Position numbers and translations under genes: made by a program. From CAYMWF01 sp964394085 [NCBI: uncultured Gemmatimonadota bacterium] (GTDB taxonomy: Bacteria > GCA-2686955 > CAYMWF01), in assembly GCA_964394085.1 (NCBI GenBank), contig CAYMWF010000006.1, forward strand, positions 39,331 to 102,219: a stretch of DNA of 62,889 nt, in the 5' to 3' direction. Every line of letters begins with the position of its first letter. Position 1 is the stretch's first letter. The notes under the pieces are model-generated. The model did not search any database. It was not told the origin of the DNA and saw only the letters and a list, made by a program, of their open reading frames with translations. Shown here piece by piece: positions 26,904 to 35,900 of the stretch.

Positions 26904-27127
26904 TATTCCATCCCAGGTTCAAGGTGCTTTGCGCCCGTTTCCAATGATTACAGGCGCTTAAACCGGCCAGCCGGCATCCCCGAAACTCTCCTGCAGCAGT
27001 ATATGTGTAAAAGCAGCGAAATCCAGATGAAGTTTCATGGAGAAGCGATTCCATCCATACCGTTTCCGTTGAGGCGGCTTCTTTTATGCATATGGAGAAG
27101 ACTTGTTTGTGCGGCGACACGTAACGC

Positions 27128-27313
27128 TTGTGCATTTTCACGGAATTGTGTTATAATTCCTGACGTGGATACGGCCATAGAATAATTGCGGCTGTACGCC
27201 GCCGGCTTGAATTGTCCGCTCAAAAACCGCCACCGCAGGTTTTCGAGCACGGTTCCACGAATATCTTGGTGTTTCCATTCGGGTATTCTCAACAGCTTTA
27301 CAGGGGGTATTAG
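27128..27313 (+). promoter_or_regulatory. promoter and structured 150-nt leader
   Basis: An extended -10 TGTTATAAT (TATAAT at 27152-27157) with a weak -35 TTGTGC at 18 bp gives a leader of about 150 bases. The leader contains the hairpins GCGGC-tgtac-GCCGC (27188-27202) and GCTCAAAAACC/GGTTTTCGAGC (27218-27248). No known riboswitch consensus was recognised. Confidence 0.5.
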
Positions 27314-28807
27314 ATGAGAAGAACATTATTAATTGTATCAGTTTTGTTCGTTTTTGCCGGAGCCGCGGCAGCGAGCAACTGGACGCTCCAGAAGGAATTC
27401 ATGGGTGATATCAACTTCGGCATCGATTTCCTGGATACTGAAACAGGCTGGATCGCCGGGGGTTCCAACATGATGGGCGGACCGATAATCTACAAAACCG
27501 CAAACGGCGGCGATACGTGGACTGTGCAGACTTACGAAATGCTGACGATGACTTATCTCGATATCGACATGGCCGACAACCAGACCGGTTACGCTGCCGG
27601 ACTGGCCATGTTCGGATTCATCGGACCCGGCTCCTACACTACGAACGGCGGAAATTCGTGGCTGCCTCTCAATCTCGGATTCGGAATCGCCCAGGCATGG
27701 CAGGATGTATATACACTCGATGCGGATCATTGCTGGCTCACCGGGTTCTGGACGAAGCTCATGGGAGAAGCCAACGGCGTGGCTAGAACCACCGACAAGG
27801 GACAATCCTGGGAAAAACTCGACTGGGGTATAGACGAGGCCCCCAGATATTCATGGTTCATCAACGCCAATGAGGGATGGTGCGCGGGTGGCCACTGGCC
27901 GTCGGAACAGGCGTCGGGGAACTTCTACCGCTTCGAGAACGATCCTACTCCGCTTCCGGTGCCAGCCGGGTTCCCGGATCCCCACGCCGGGAAAAACTAC
28001 AACGATTATTACGGACTTATCACGCACTCCACCGACGGTGGTGAAAGCTGGACCATCCAGTATGAATCCAACTGGGTTTATTTCAATGAAATCCAGTTCC
28101 TCGACGCTAACGAGGGATGGACCGTGGGCGAAGCGTGGCCTAATGATGTGCCGAACTCCGTCATTCTCCACACCATTGACGGAGGAAACACCTGGGAAGA
28201 TGTTTATATAACCGATCAGCACGGTCTGACCGGTATCGATTTCGTTGACAGGGATCACGGGTTCGCTACCGGCATGGCTTCGGGAATGTTCAATCCGCAG
28301 CCGCGTATCGTCAGGACGACCGATGGAGGCGCTACCTGGACTCTCGACGTTATCTCCACCGGATACGGCCCGATGTACAGCAGTTTCCCCACCGTGTACG
28401 AAGGCTGGACCATCGGCTGCAATAACTTCAATAACAGCGGATTATTCCACTACTACGATCCTTCCGGCGTTCCTCAGCTCGAGGTTACGGTCAGCGGATA
28501 TCCCGGTTCAGCCCGACCCGGCGACACGGTTCAGTGGTTCGTGAATGTTCACAATCTATCAGGCGATCCGATCACCTTCGATGTGTGGCTTTCAGTAACG
28601 AGCGACGTCCTTCCGCCGCCGTATAATCCTTACGTGATGGTTCTGGCGAACGATGTGACAGTGCCCGGTGGATTCAACGACGGAGCAACGGTAGGCGTGA
28701 CGATACCGCCGGCCGCTCCGCTGGGAGACTATAATTTCGAAACGGTGGCCGGAATCCATCCCGACACCGTATACGATTCGGACGATTTCGATATAACAAT
28801 CTACTGA
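27314..28807 (+). CDS. secreted YCF48/BNR-type beta-propeller protein
   Basis: A 497-residue exported protein with signal peptide (VLFVFAGAAAA). Repeats of the form TxDGGxTWxxx...FxDxxxGWxxG recur at about residues 60, 100, 155, 235, 280 and 335. This is the pattern of YCF48/photosystem II stability factor-like and sialidase-like propellers. The C-terminal 110 residues (LEVTVSGYPGSARPGD onward) form an Ig-like domain. No sialidase catalytic set is evident, so a binding or structural role is likelier. ATG 27314 is preceded by a GGGGG run. A strong terminator follows. Confidence 0.82.
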   Translation: MRRTLLIVSVLFVFAGAAAASNWTLQKEFMGDINFGIDFLDTETGWIAGGSNMMGGPIIYKTANGGDTWTVQTYEMLTMTYLDIDMADNQTGYAAGLAMFGFIGPGSYTTNGGNSWLPLNLGFGIAQAWQDVYTLDADHCWLTGFWTKLMGEANGVARTTDKGQSWEKLDWGIDEAPRYSWFINANEGWCAGGHWPSEQASGNFYRFENDPTPLPVPAGFPDPHAGKNYNDYYGLITHSTDGGESWTIQYESNWVYFNEIQFLDANEGWTVGEAWPNDVPNSVILHTIDGGNTWEDVYITDQHGLTGIDFVDRDHGFATGMASGMFNPQPRIVRTTDGGATWTLDVISTGYGPMYSSFPTVYEGWTIGCNNFNNSGLFHYYDPSGVPQLEVTVSGYPGSARPGDTVQWFVNVHNLSGDPITFDVWLSVTSDVLPPPYNPYVMVLANDVTVPGGFNDGATVGVTIPPAAPLGDYNFETVAGIHPDTVYDSDDFDITIY

Positions 28808-28837
28808 TTTTTCCGAATTACTACTTAATAATGATCA

Positions 28838-28867
28838 CCCTCTCCCGCTTCGACGGGAGAGGGTTTT
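28838..28867 (+). terminator. rho-independent terminator
   Basis: Perfect 10-bp stem CCCTCTCCCG (28838-28847) and CGGGAGAGGG (28854-28863) with loop CTTCGA, followed by TTTT. It lies 30 bases behind the propeller gene and insulates the next operon. Confidence 0.85.
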
Positions 28868-28974
28868 CATATTGCAAACCTCCTCTGTTTCAACATCATC
28901 CGCAACGGCCCGATCGACAAAAGCTTCCCGTCCGCAGGTTCGGGAAACAATATTAATAAAGTGTAACTTTTTTC

Positions 28975-29003
28975 TTTACATTGTGTTATAAACCTGCTAC
29001 AAT
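28975..29003 (+). promoter_or_regulatory. strong sigma-70-type promoter of the lipid cluster
   Basis: TTTACA (28975-28980), a 17-bp spacer, then TACAAT (28998-29003), each one mismatch from consensus, inside an AT-rich stretch. It would start transcription about 55 bases before the SRPBCC-PilZ gene and drive the three-gene cluster to 32745. Confidence 0.65.
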
Positions 29004-29066
29004 TTTGATACTGAGTCGGTATTCAAGGTTGTCATAGATAGAGTATATTCATCCACGTTGGACGAA

Positions 29067-29780
29067 ATGATGAATTCGGTTACAACGTCAATCCTCATAG
29101 ATCGAAGATACAGGCTCTCGGCGGTATTCGACAGGCTGAAGAAACTCGAAGAATATCCTGACATCATGCCCGATGTCAAACACGTGAAAGTTTTGTCACG
29201 TGACAAGGACGGCGGAGCCAGCGAATGGGATGTCGACATCGACGGGTGTCCGCTCCACTGGAGAGAGCGCGACAGCTTCGATGATCTGAACAGGATTTTC
29301 AGATTCCGTTCGATCGAGGGTGACTTCGATACTTTGAACGGGAACTGGTCTGTTCATGAGGACGAAGATGGGATCCGGGTGGAGTTTCAGATCGAATACC
29401 TGATCGGGATTCCCGTCATCGAAGATATCATCGGTCCCGTTCTCGATGAACATCTCGAAAACAATTCAATGAAAATGCTGAAGGACCTCAAGCGGAAAGT
29501 CGAATCCGAAGATTTCCCGGAAGAAAGGGCCGAGCCGAGAAGACCGGTTGATTTCACCGCCACACTGTTGTACGACGGACGGTCGGAAGTACTCCGGGTC
29601 ACTGATCTTTCTGAAAACGGAGCCGGGATCGAATACCTGGACGGGCTCACTCTCGATCGGGCCGTTACACTTATTATACCTGACGATCCAGAGTCTTCAA
29701 ATATTCAAGGCAACGTAGTGTGGGTTGGAAACGGAAGCCGCCGGGCGGGTATTCGATTCATCCCCCCCAAAAAAACGTAA
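29067..29780 (+). CDS. SRPBCC (START-like) domain fused to PilZ domain
   Basis: A 237-residue cytoplasmic protein. Residues 1-145 look like a SRPBCC/polyketide-cyclase or COQ10-like lipid-binding fold (EEYPDIMPDVKHVKVLSRD, VEFQIEYLIGIP). Residues 150-237 are a PilZ domain with both c-di-GMP-binding motifs: R154-x3-R158 and D180-x-S182-x2-G185, ending in NVVWV...RAGIRF. The direct inference is a lipid or acyl-binding protein gated by c-di-GMP. It is the first gene behind a strong promoter and lies 14 bases from the acyl reductase homologue. The start is uncertain: ATG 29067, ATG 29070 or TTG 29058, none with a strong ribosome-binding site. I know of no characterised protein with this fusion. 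Confidence 0.75.
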   Translation: MMNSVTTSILIDRRYRLSAVFDRLKKLEEYPDIMPDVKHVKVLSRDKDGGASEWDVDIDGCPLHWRERDSFDDLNRIFRFRSIEGDFDTLNGNWSVHEDEDGIRVEFQIEYLIGIPVIEDIIGPVLDEHLENNSMKMLKDLKRKVESEDFPEERAEPRRPVDFTATLLYDGRSEVLRVTDLSENGAGIEYLDGLTLDRAVTLIIPDDPESSNIQGNVVWVGNGSRRAGIRFIPPKKT

Positions 29781-29794
29781 CAGCAGGATAGAGG

Positions 29795-30916
29795 ATGAGG
29801 AATAATGCGTTCGCGATCGTGGGTCCTCCGGCTGATACAGAGAACCTTTATGACCTTGCCGAATATTACAAGAAAAGCGAACTCAACTTCAACTCGGACG
29901 TAACCCTCCTGAAACTCTTCGAGTGGATGCCCGCCTTCAAGGGAACTGAATTCAAGCACGTCAGATCGAAAGCCGGAGCCGACGCTTCCGGTTTCAATGT
30001 ACTGTGCACTGTGCTGCCCGAAATGGTGGCCACGGTCTCGCCGGATGCTGATATAAAAGAAATCGCCCGTGAAAAAGTATGGGACGCTTGTCATCTTTCG
30101 GCGAAGCTGGGCGCGGGGATTGCCGCCCTGGGCGGTTTTTCATCCATATCGGTTGTGGGTGAAGAAGAGGAGATAGCCAGGGAAACGGGAATAGCGATCA
30201 CCACCGGTAACACATATACCGCATGGCTGACCGTCAAAGGGGTCGAGATTGCAGCATCCATAATCGGGATCAACCTTTCCAAGGCCACCATGACCGTCAT
30301 CGGGGCGTCGGGGGATATCGGCAGGGGGACATGCGCCTTTTTTTCGCGGCGTGCAAGAAAACTGTTCCTTTCAGCCAGGAATATGGACCGTCTCGAAAAA
30401 TTCAGGAAGCAACTCCAGAATACCGCCACCGCTTCCATTCATATCGCTTCCGATGTTGAAAGCGCTGTTGCGGCATCTCATATTGTTGTAACCGCGGCTA
30501 TCTCCCACCGGCCCATCGTAACGGCTGAGCACGTTTCTCCCGGCAAGGTAATCTGCGATGTGGGATACCCCAAGAATGTCTCGTCCGAATTAGCGGCCAG
30601 GGACGATCTGTTAGTGTTCGAAGGGGGGCTTACGAGTATGCCGTTCCCTTTGAATTTCGGATACAAGAGCACACTGCCTTCCCATGATGTGTTATGGGGA
30701 TGCTCCGCCGAGGGTGTGATTCTCGCCCTGGAGCGCCGATTCGAGAATTACTCTGCGGGCAGGGGTAATATTTCGATCGAAAAGATGCTCGAGATAGGAA
30801 AGATTGCCGAGAAACACGGGTTTTCCCCGGCTCTGTTCTATTCCGGAAACAAGTTGCTGAATATAGAAAAAATCGCAAACATTCGAAAGCATATTGACCC
30901 CGAAGTTGCTGTCTGA
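29795..30916 (+). CDS. acyl-ACP reductase (AAR)-like aldehyde-forming reductase
   Basis: A 373-residue cytoplasmic protein of the COG5322/AAR group, related to cyanobacterial long-chain acyl-[acyl-carrier-protein] reductase, which makes fatty aldehydes from acyl-ACP or acyl-CoA with NADPH. Visible hallmarks are ISALGGF-like AALGGFSSI, TTGNTYTA, nucleotide-binding G170-A-S-G-D-I-G176, VGYPKN, and ISIEKMLEIGKIAEKHGF. C303 in WGCSAEG aligns with the active-site acyl-accepting Cys294 of the Synechococcus enzyme. ATG 29795 has GAGG. No aldehyde-deformylating oxygenase is nearby, so the aldehyde would go elsewhere, plausibly to the ThDP enzyme next door. Some COG5322 proteins are annotated as amino-acid dehydrogenases, but the conserved cysteine argues for acyl chemistry. 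Confidence 0.78.
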   Translation: MRNNAFAIVGPPADTENLYDLAEYYKKSELNFNSDVTLLKLFEWMPAFKGTEFKHVRSKAGADASGFNVLCTVLPEMVATVSPDADIKEIAREKVWDACHLSAKLGAGIAALGGFSSISVVGEEEEIARETGIAITTGNTYTAWLTVKGVEIAASIIGINLSKATMTVIGASGDIGRGTCAFFSRRARKLFLSARNMDRLEKFRKQLQNTATASIHIASDVESAVAASHIVVTAAISHRPIVTAEHVSPGKVICDVGYPKNVSSELAARDDLLVFEGGLTSMPFPLNFGYKSTLPSHDVLWGCSAEGVILALERRFENYSAGRGNISIEKMLEIGKIAEKHGFSPALFYSGNKLLNIEKIANIRKHIDPEVAV

Positions 30917-30972
30917 TTCACATTTGCAGCGTCCCGTTCCGAACCTTCAGATGCGGGAGAAGGAGTACCTTG

Positions 30973-32745
30973 GTGAACGAAAAAATAACAGCCGGAGAAG
31001 CTCTCGTTCGGATTCTCGAAGATGAAGGAGTCGAGTTTGTCTTCGGCGTTCCCGGGTCCCATATCCTTCCATTCTATGATGCTCTGGCCCGATCGAGCAA
31101 AATCAAAACTGTGCTGACCAAGCATGAGGGCGGCGCCGCATACATGGCCAAGGCTTATGCCAGGGCGTCCGGCAAACCGGGAGTGTGCAGCGGCACCGCA
31201 GGACCGGGAGCATTTAACCTGGTTACGGGCGTGGCTGATGCCTACGTGGACCAGGTTCCGATGATCGTGATTAACGGGCAGGTCGCCACATCGGTTTTCG
31301 GCAGGAGCGGAAACCAGGAAGTTACCGGGGAGCACATGCGTCCGGACCAGGTGGATATTTTCCGGAGCATTACCAAACTTTCCCGCATGATCATTACGGT
31401 CGAGCAACTTCAGCATAAAGTAAGAGAGGCTTTCAGGCTGGCAACGGCTGAGCCGTTCGGTCCGGTTCATCTCTGTTTCCCTTCTGATGTTCTTGGCGCC
31501 AAGGTTGAATATGAACCGCTGGAACCCGCCCGGTACAGACCCGTATCCTGGAAAGCAACGGACAGTGATGCAATAAGGGAAGCGGCGGTATTGATCTCCC
31601 GTTCTTCCAGACCGGTGATCATCGCCGGTCACAGGGCGGCATTTCCCGATGCTTCCCGCGAATTGACGCACCTGGCTGATCGTTTCAAGATACCAGTGGC
31701 CACGACTCTGGTGGCGAAGGGTATTCTGGGCGAGAGCCATCCCCTTTCCCTGGGCTGTCTCGACCTTTTCGGCCACAGGGTTCCAGACGCTTATCTTGAA
31801 GAAGCCGACCTGATCATCTCCGCGGGCGAGTATTTCGATGAATACTCGACGGTTTATTATGATCCCGACCTGTTTGCCGGTAAGAAGCACGTTCAGTTCG
31901 ACAGTTATCACGCTCAGATCGGCAAGGTGTTTCCGGTCGATGTCGGAGTCGTCGGGAGTATCGGCCCGGGCCTTCTCCAGCTGGCGGAGGAACTCCAAAA
32001 AATCGACTGCGGCGAAAAATCAAACCCCACGGCAATTCAGGCTATGAAGACTGAGCTGCGTCATTTCAACGAGCCGGAGACGATGGATGAAAGCATTCCG
32101 CTGAAACCACAGAGAATAATATCGGAACTTAGCCGCGCCTTGCCCGATAATGCGCTGATTCTTTGCGATATCTGCTCGGCCCTGTTCTGGACTGCGCGTC
32201 ATTTCCCTGTCGAGGGACCGGGGAGGTTCTACTGCTCCTGGGGGATCAAGCCGGTCGGCTCCGGTGCGGGGGGTGTAGTAGGGCTTCAGCTTGCAGCTCC
32301 TGAAAATCCCGTAATCTGCTTCTGCGGCGACGGCGGGATGCAGATGAACGGTATGGAGATCATGACGGCAGTAAACCTGGAGCTTCCCGTGACCTGGTTC
32401 GTTTTCAATGACGGCGGTTTATACATGGTTCGGATAGCCCAGGGTCTATCTTACAGAGAGCGTTATATTGCCACCACCATGCAGAATCCCGATTTTGTCA
32501 AATTTGCGGAAGCCTGCGGAGCCCACGGATACCGGGTCACTGAACCCGGGCAAATAGAACAGCTGGTTCCCGAGATTCTTGATAATCGAAAACCAGCAGT
32601 CGTGGATATCCGGTATGATTCAAACGAAATTCTACCGATCAAACACAGGGCCGTCCTCAAACTGGATGATATGGGTCTGAAGCTTTCGAGCAGCCCCTTA
32701 GCCGCCAGGGCGTTCAGAAAAATCCTGGATGAGCGCAGGAAGTAA
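30973..32745 (+). CDS. thiamine-diphosphate-dependent enzyme (2-hydroxyacyl lyase/acetolactate synthase-like)
   Basis: A 590-residue protein with the three ThDP-enzyme domains. The N-terminal PYR domain has E52 in KHEGGAA, which activates the cofactor. The middle domain covers about residues 190-330. The C-terminal PP domain has G452-D-G454 and, 24 residues later, N479, although the usual second asparagine is D480. The family includes acetolactate synthase, benzoylformate decarboxylase, oxalyl-CoA decarboxylase and 2-hydroxyacyl-CoA lyase. Next to an acyl reductase, either cleavage of 2-hydroxyacyl-CoA to an aldehyde or carboligation of aldehydes is plausible. No small regulatory subunit (IlvN) is adjacent, so branched-chain synthesis is less likely. 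GTG 30973 sits seven bases behind AAGGAG; TTG 30970 is possible. Confidence 0.82.
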   Translation: MNEKITAGEALVRILEDEGVEFVFGVPGSHILPFYDALARSSKIKTVLTKHEGGAAYMAKAYARASGKPGVCSGTAGPGAFNLVTGVADAYVDQVPMIVINGQVATSVFGRSGNQEVTGEHMRPDQVDIFRSITKLSRMIITVEQLQHKVREAFRLATAEPFGPVHLCFPSDVLGAKVEYEPLEPARYRPVSWKATDSDAIREAAVLISRSSRPVIIAGHRAAFPDASRELTHLADRFKIPVATTLVAKGILGESHPLSLGCLDLFGHRVPDAYLEEADLIISAGEYFDEYSTVYYDPDLFAGKKHVQFDSYHAQIGKVFPVDVGVVGSIGPGLLQLAEELQKIDCGEKSNPTAIQAMKTELRHFNEPETMDESIPLKPQRIISELSRALPDNALILCDICSALFWTARHFPVEGPGRFYCSWGIKPVGSGAGGVVGLQLAAPENPVICFCGDGGMQMNGMEIMTAVNLELPVTWFVFNDGGLYMVRIAQGLSYRERYIATTMQNPDFVKFAEACGAHGYRVTEPGQIEQLVPEILDNRKPAVVDIRYDSNEILPIKHRAVLKLDDMGLKLSSSPLAARAFRKILDERRK

Positions 32746-32925
32746 AGAAAGCACCTGTTCTCTAAAGATATTGGATCCCGTATCGATAATCTTGCTTCGT
32801 ATTTTTTTTCTTCGACCGTACTGCTTCCACGGGATTCTTTTTTAAGCTTTTTCATTTCGCGTCACCAGTTGCGGGTCAAGCCTTTCGGCCGTAAAGCCGA
32901 TAATACGGATCTCGGGAGTTGAACA

Positions 32926-35900
32926 GTGAAACAGGGTGACCGTTTCGGACGATATTCGATTCGCCGGAAAATCGGCAAAGGGGGCATGAGCTCCATATTT
33001 ACGGCGATCGATACCAGCCGTCCGGATGAGCGCGAAGTCGCCGTTAAACTGCTCGACAAGTTCAGCACCTCAAACCTCACCAGGGATTTTCTCAGCTGGC
33101 AGAGAGAACTCGAAGTTCTTGCCAGGCTCGATCATGAGAACATAGTCAAGCTGGTTGATATAGGGAAGCAGGAGGACCGCTATTACCTGGTAATGGAGTA
33201 TATCGACGGGGAGACCCTGGACAAGCGGATGATCGGCGAGCAGCTTCAGCCCGCCGTAGTCCTCGAGGTTACCCGCCAGATCGTTTCAGCCCTGCAATAC
33301 GCCCACCGAAGGGGTATCGCCCACCTCGATCTCAAGCCGGAGAATATAATCATCGACAGCGGGACAGGTGTGGCCAAGGTGCTCGATTTCGGTTTAGCCA
33401 GGTTCCAGAAAAGCGGAGGAGAGGCAACAAGCTCATCGGTTTCAGGAACATTCCAGTACATGGCGCCCGAGCAGATCAGGTCGGAAACAAGCCTGATCGG
33501 TCCATCCAGCGATCTTTATTCTCTCGGAACGGTCGTTTTCGAAATGCTCGCGGGCCGAAAACCTTTCGATCAGAAAGACAGCGGAGCTCTCATACGCGCG
33601 AAAGCTTCGGGACAGGCGGTTTCGCTGCGCGAGTCTGTTCCGGGTCTTCCGGGAGCGTTGTACCGGATCGTCGATACCATGCTCGAACCAGATACGAAAA
33701 AAAGGTACAGCTCGAGCGATTCACTCGCTGCGGACCTTGAAAGGTGCATTGCGAGCATGGAAGCCGGCCAGGCCGATTTCGACTTTATACCGGGGAGCGA
33801 AACGGCAACGGTCTTCAAGGGGGAAGAAAAATCCGTTGTAGGTAGAACCGGGGAGATTCGCTCCTTCAAACGGCTCCTTAACCGTTCTTTCAGCGGCATA
33901 GGCCGAATCGTCTTTATAACCGGTGAAGCAGGCTCCGGTAAAAGCAGACTCGCGAGGGAATTCGCATCCGTCGCCGGCAAATACGGCGGCCTGACGATTC
34001 AGGGGCGATGTTCCTCTTATACGAAAAATATACCATATTACTCGCTCCTTTCAGCCCTGAGTGAATATATCGAATCGGAGCAGCAATACAGAGAAAAGGA
34101 CAGAACCAAGGGGAACGATCCTGGTTTTGGAGAAGCGGCGGATGATTGCGAGAGGCTTCTTAAACTGCTCATCGAAGGGGAAGGAAGCGAGAACCTCGGC
34201 CTCGAAGCGGATAAGGGCGCTGAACGATACTTTTCCCTCCTCCTGAATGTCCTGGCCGAGATTGCATCCTCCGAACGCCCCCTTGTAATGATTTTCGATG
34301 ATATACACTGGGCGGATCAGGCAACTCTCGCTCTGCTCGAAAGATTAGCCGGCCAGGTCGGGAATCTTCCCATCATCGTGGCGGCTGTTTACCGGAACGA
34401 TGAAGCGGATCCGGACGGGTTGCTGATGCAGATGGTGAACCGGGTCGGCGAAGAGGCTCTGTTTCTCGAGCTTCAGCCGCTGAAGCAGCAGGAAATGGCG
34501 ACCTTGTACGGGAATATTCTCGACGCTCCGGTGGAAAATTCCGATCTGCTCGATAAAATACTGGGTGAACATGCCGCTGGCCTCCCGTTCAAAGTGATTT
34601 CCCTTCTCGATGTTTTCGTTTCCGATCGGGTTCTCTTCAAGCTGGATGGAACTTGGGTGATTGACAGGGAGAAGCTTGACGAATTCATATCGCGGGGTCT
34701 GCCTGCCAGTTTTGTACCGCGGGTCATGAACAGGCTCAACCCGGAGGTTCGCGACATGCTGACCTGGGGTGCGGTATCCGGCCGTGAGTTCGATAGTGAA
34801 TTTCTGGTCGCACTCACGAACGATTCTCTGAAAGATACCGAGGAAGGTCTCGAGGAGGGGGTTCGTTCTGGAGTACTGCGGGGCAGCCCTGGGAAGGAAT
34901 ATTCATTTGCCCACGAATCATACAGGGAATACCTTCTGGAACAGCTGGAAAAGAAAGAGCTGCGAATTCGGCACGAACGGGTCGCCAGGTTGATGGAGGA
35001 GAACGGTGACGGTGAAGACAACAGGCTAGTCCCTGCAATAGCCGAACATTATGTGCGCGGGCTGGATTCGGTGAAAGCCCTGGAATATTGCATGAAGGCA
35101 GCCGAGCTAGCGGCATCCGCCCATGCTGCGGAATCCGCCCTTTCGTACCATCGAAAAGCTCTGATTTTGTTGAAACACGGACCTTGCCGGGAACAAGTGG
35201 ATACCAGGGAGATCGAATTCAAGATCCGCAGGGGGTTTGCGGAATCATATGCCGAAACAGGTAAATACGACGATTCCTTCGAACAATACGGTCTTGCTTA
35301 CGACCTGGCTTCATCAGCGGTAGAGAAAGCCTGGATCGAAGGGGGACGAGCTGTATTGTACCTGATGAAGGGCGAGCTCGAGGCGGCGGCGGCCAGGATG
35401 GAAAAGGCGTTGAAGTTCCTGGATATACGGATGCCGAAGTCTCGAGGTGAAACTGCCATCTCCATCCTCGGCAGTATCGTGGCTCTTTCCATACAGTCGC
35501 TGGCCGCGAAACTCGGATCGGGAAGAAAAGCGAAATTCAAGGCGGATCAAGCCAGCCTTTCTATCGTTTTGCTGAACAAGCTCGCTTTTATCTACTTTTT
35601 CTTCGATGCCATGCGCGCCCTAGCTACCCACCTTGTTGCATTTCGGATATCCGATCGGACCGCGGATTGTCGTGAGAAAGCCGAAACTTACGGGCACCAC
35701 GGGCCGGCGATCTGCAGTGTCGGTCTTTCCAGTAGAGCTTTACGTTTCGCACAGCGAAGTATCGATGTAGCCGAGGGCGTCGGTGACACGGGTTCACTGA
35801 TGCAATCGGCATTTTTTGCTGGAGTATGCAACCAGTATCTGGGTCACAAGGAAAAGGGCCTGGTCCACCTGAGAAGATCGGTCGAACTTTATTCTCAGAC

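Noticed and set aside
30973-32745. Calling the ThDP enzyme acetolactate synthase (ilvB)
   Set aside because: No IlvN subunit or other branched-chain amino-acid gene is adjacent, and the second asparagine of the cofactor motif is aspartate. A superfamily-level call is safer.
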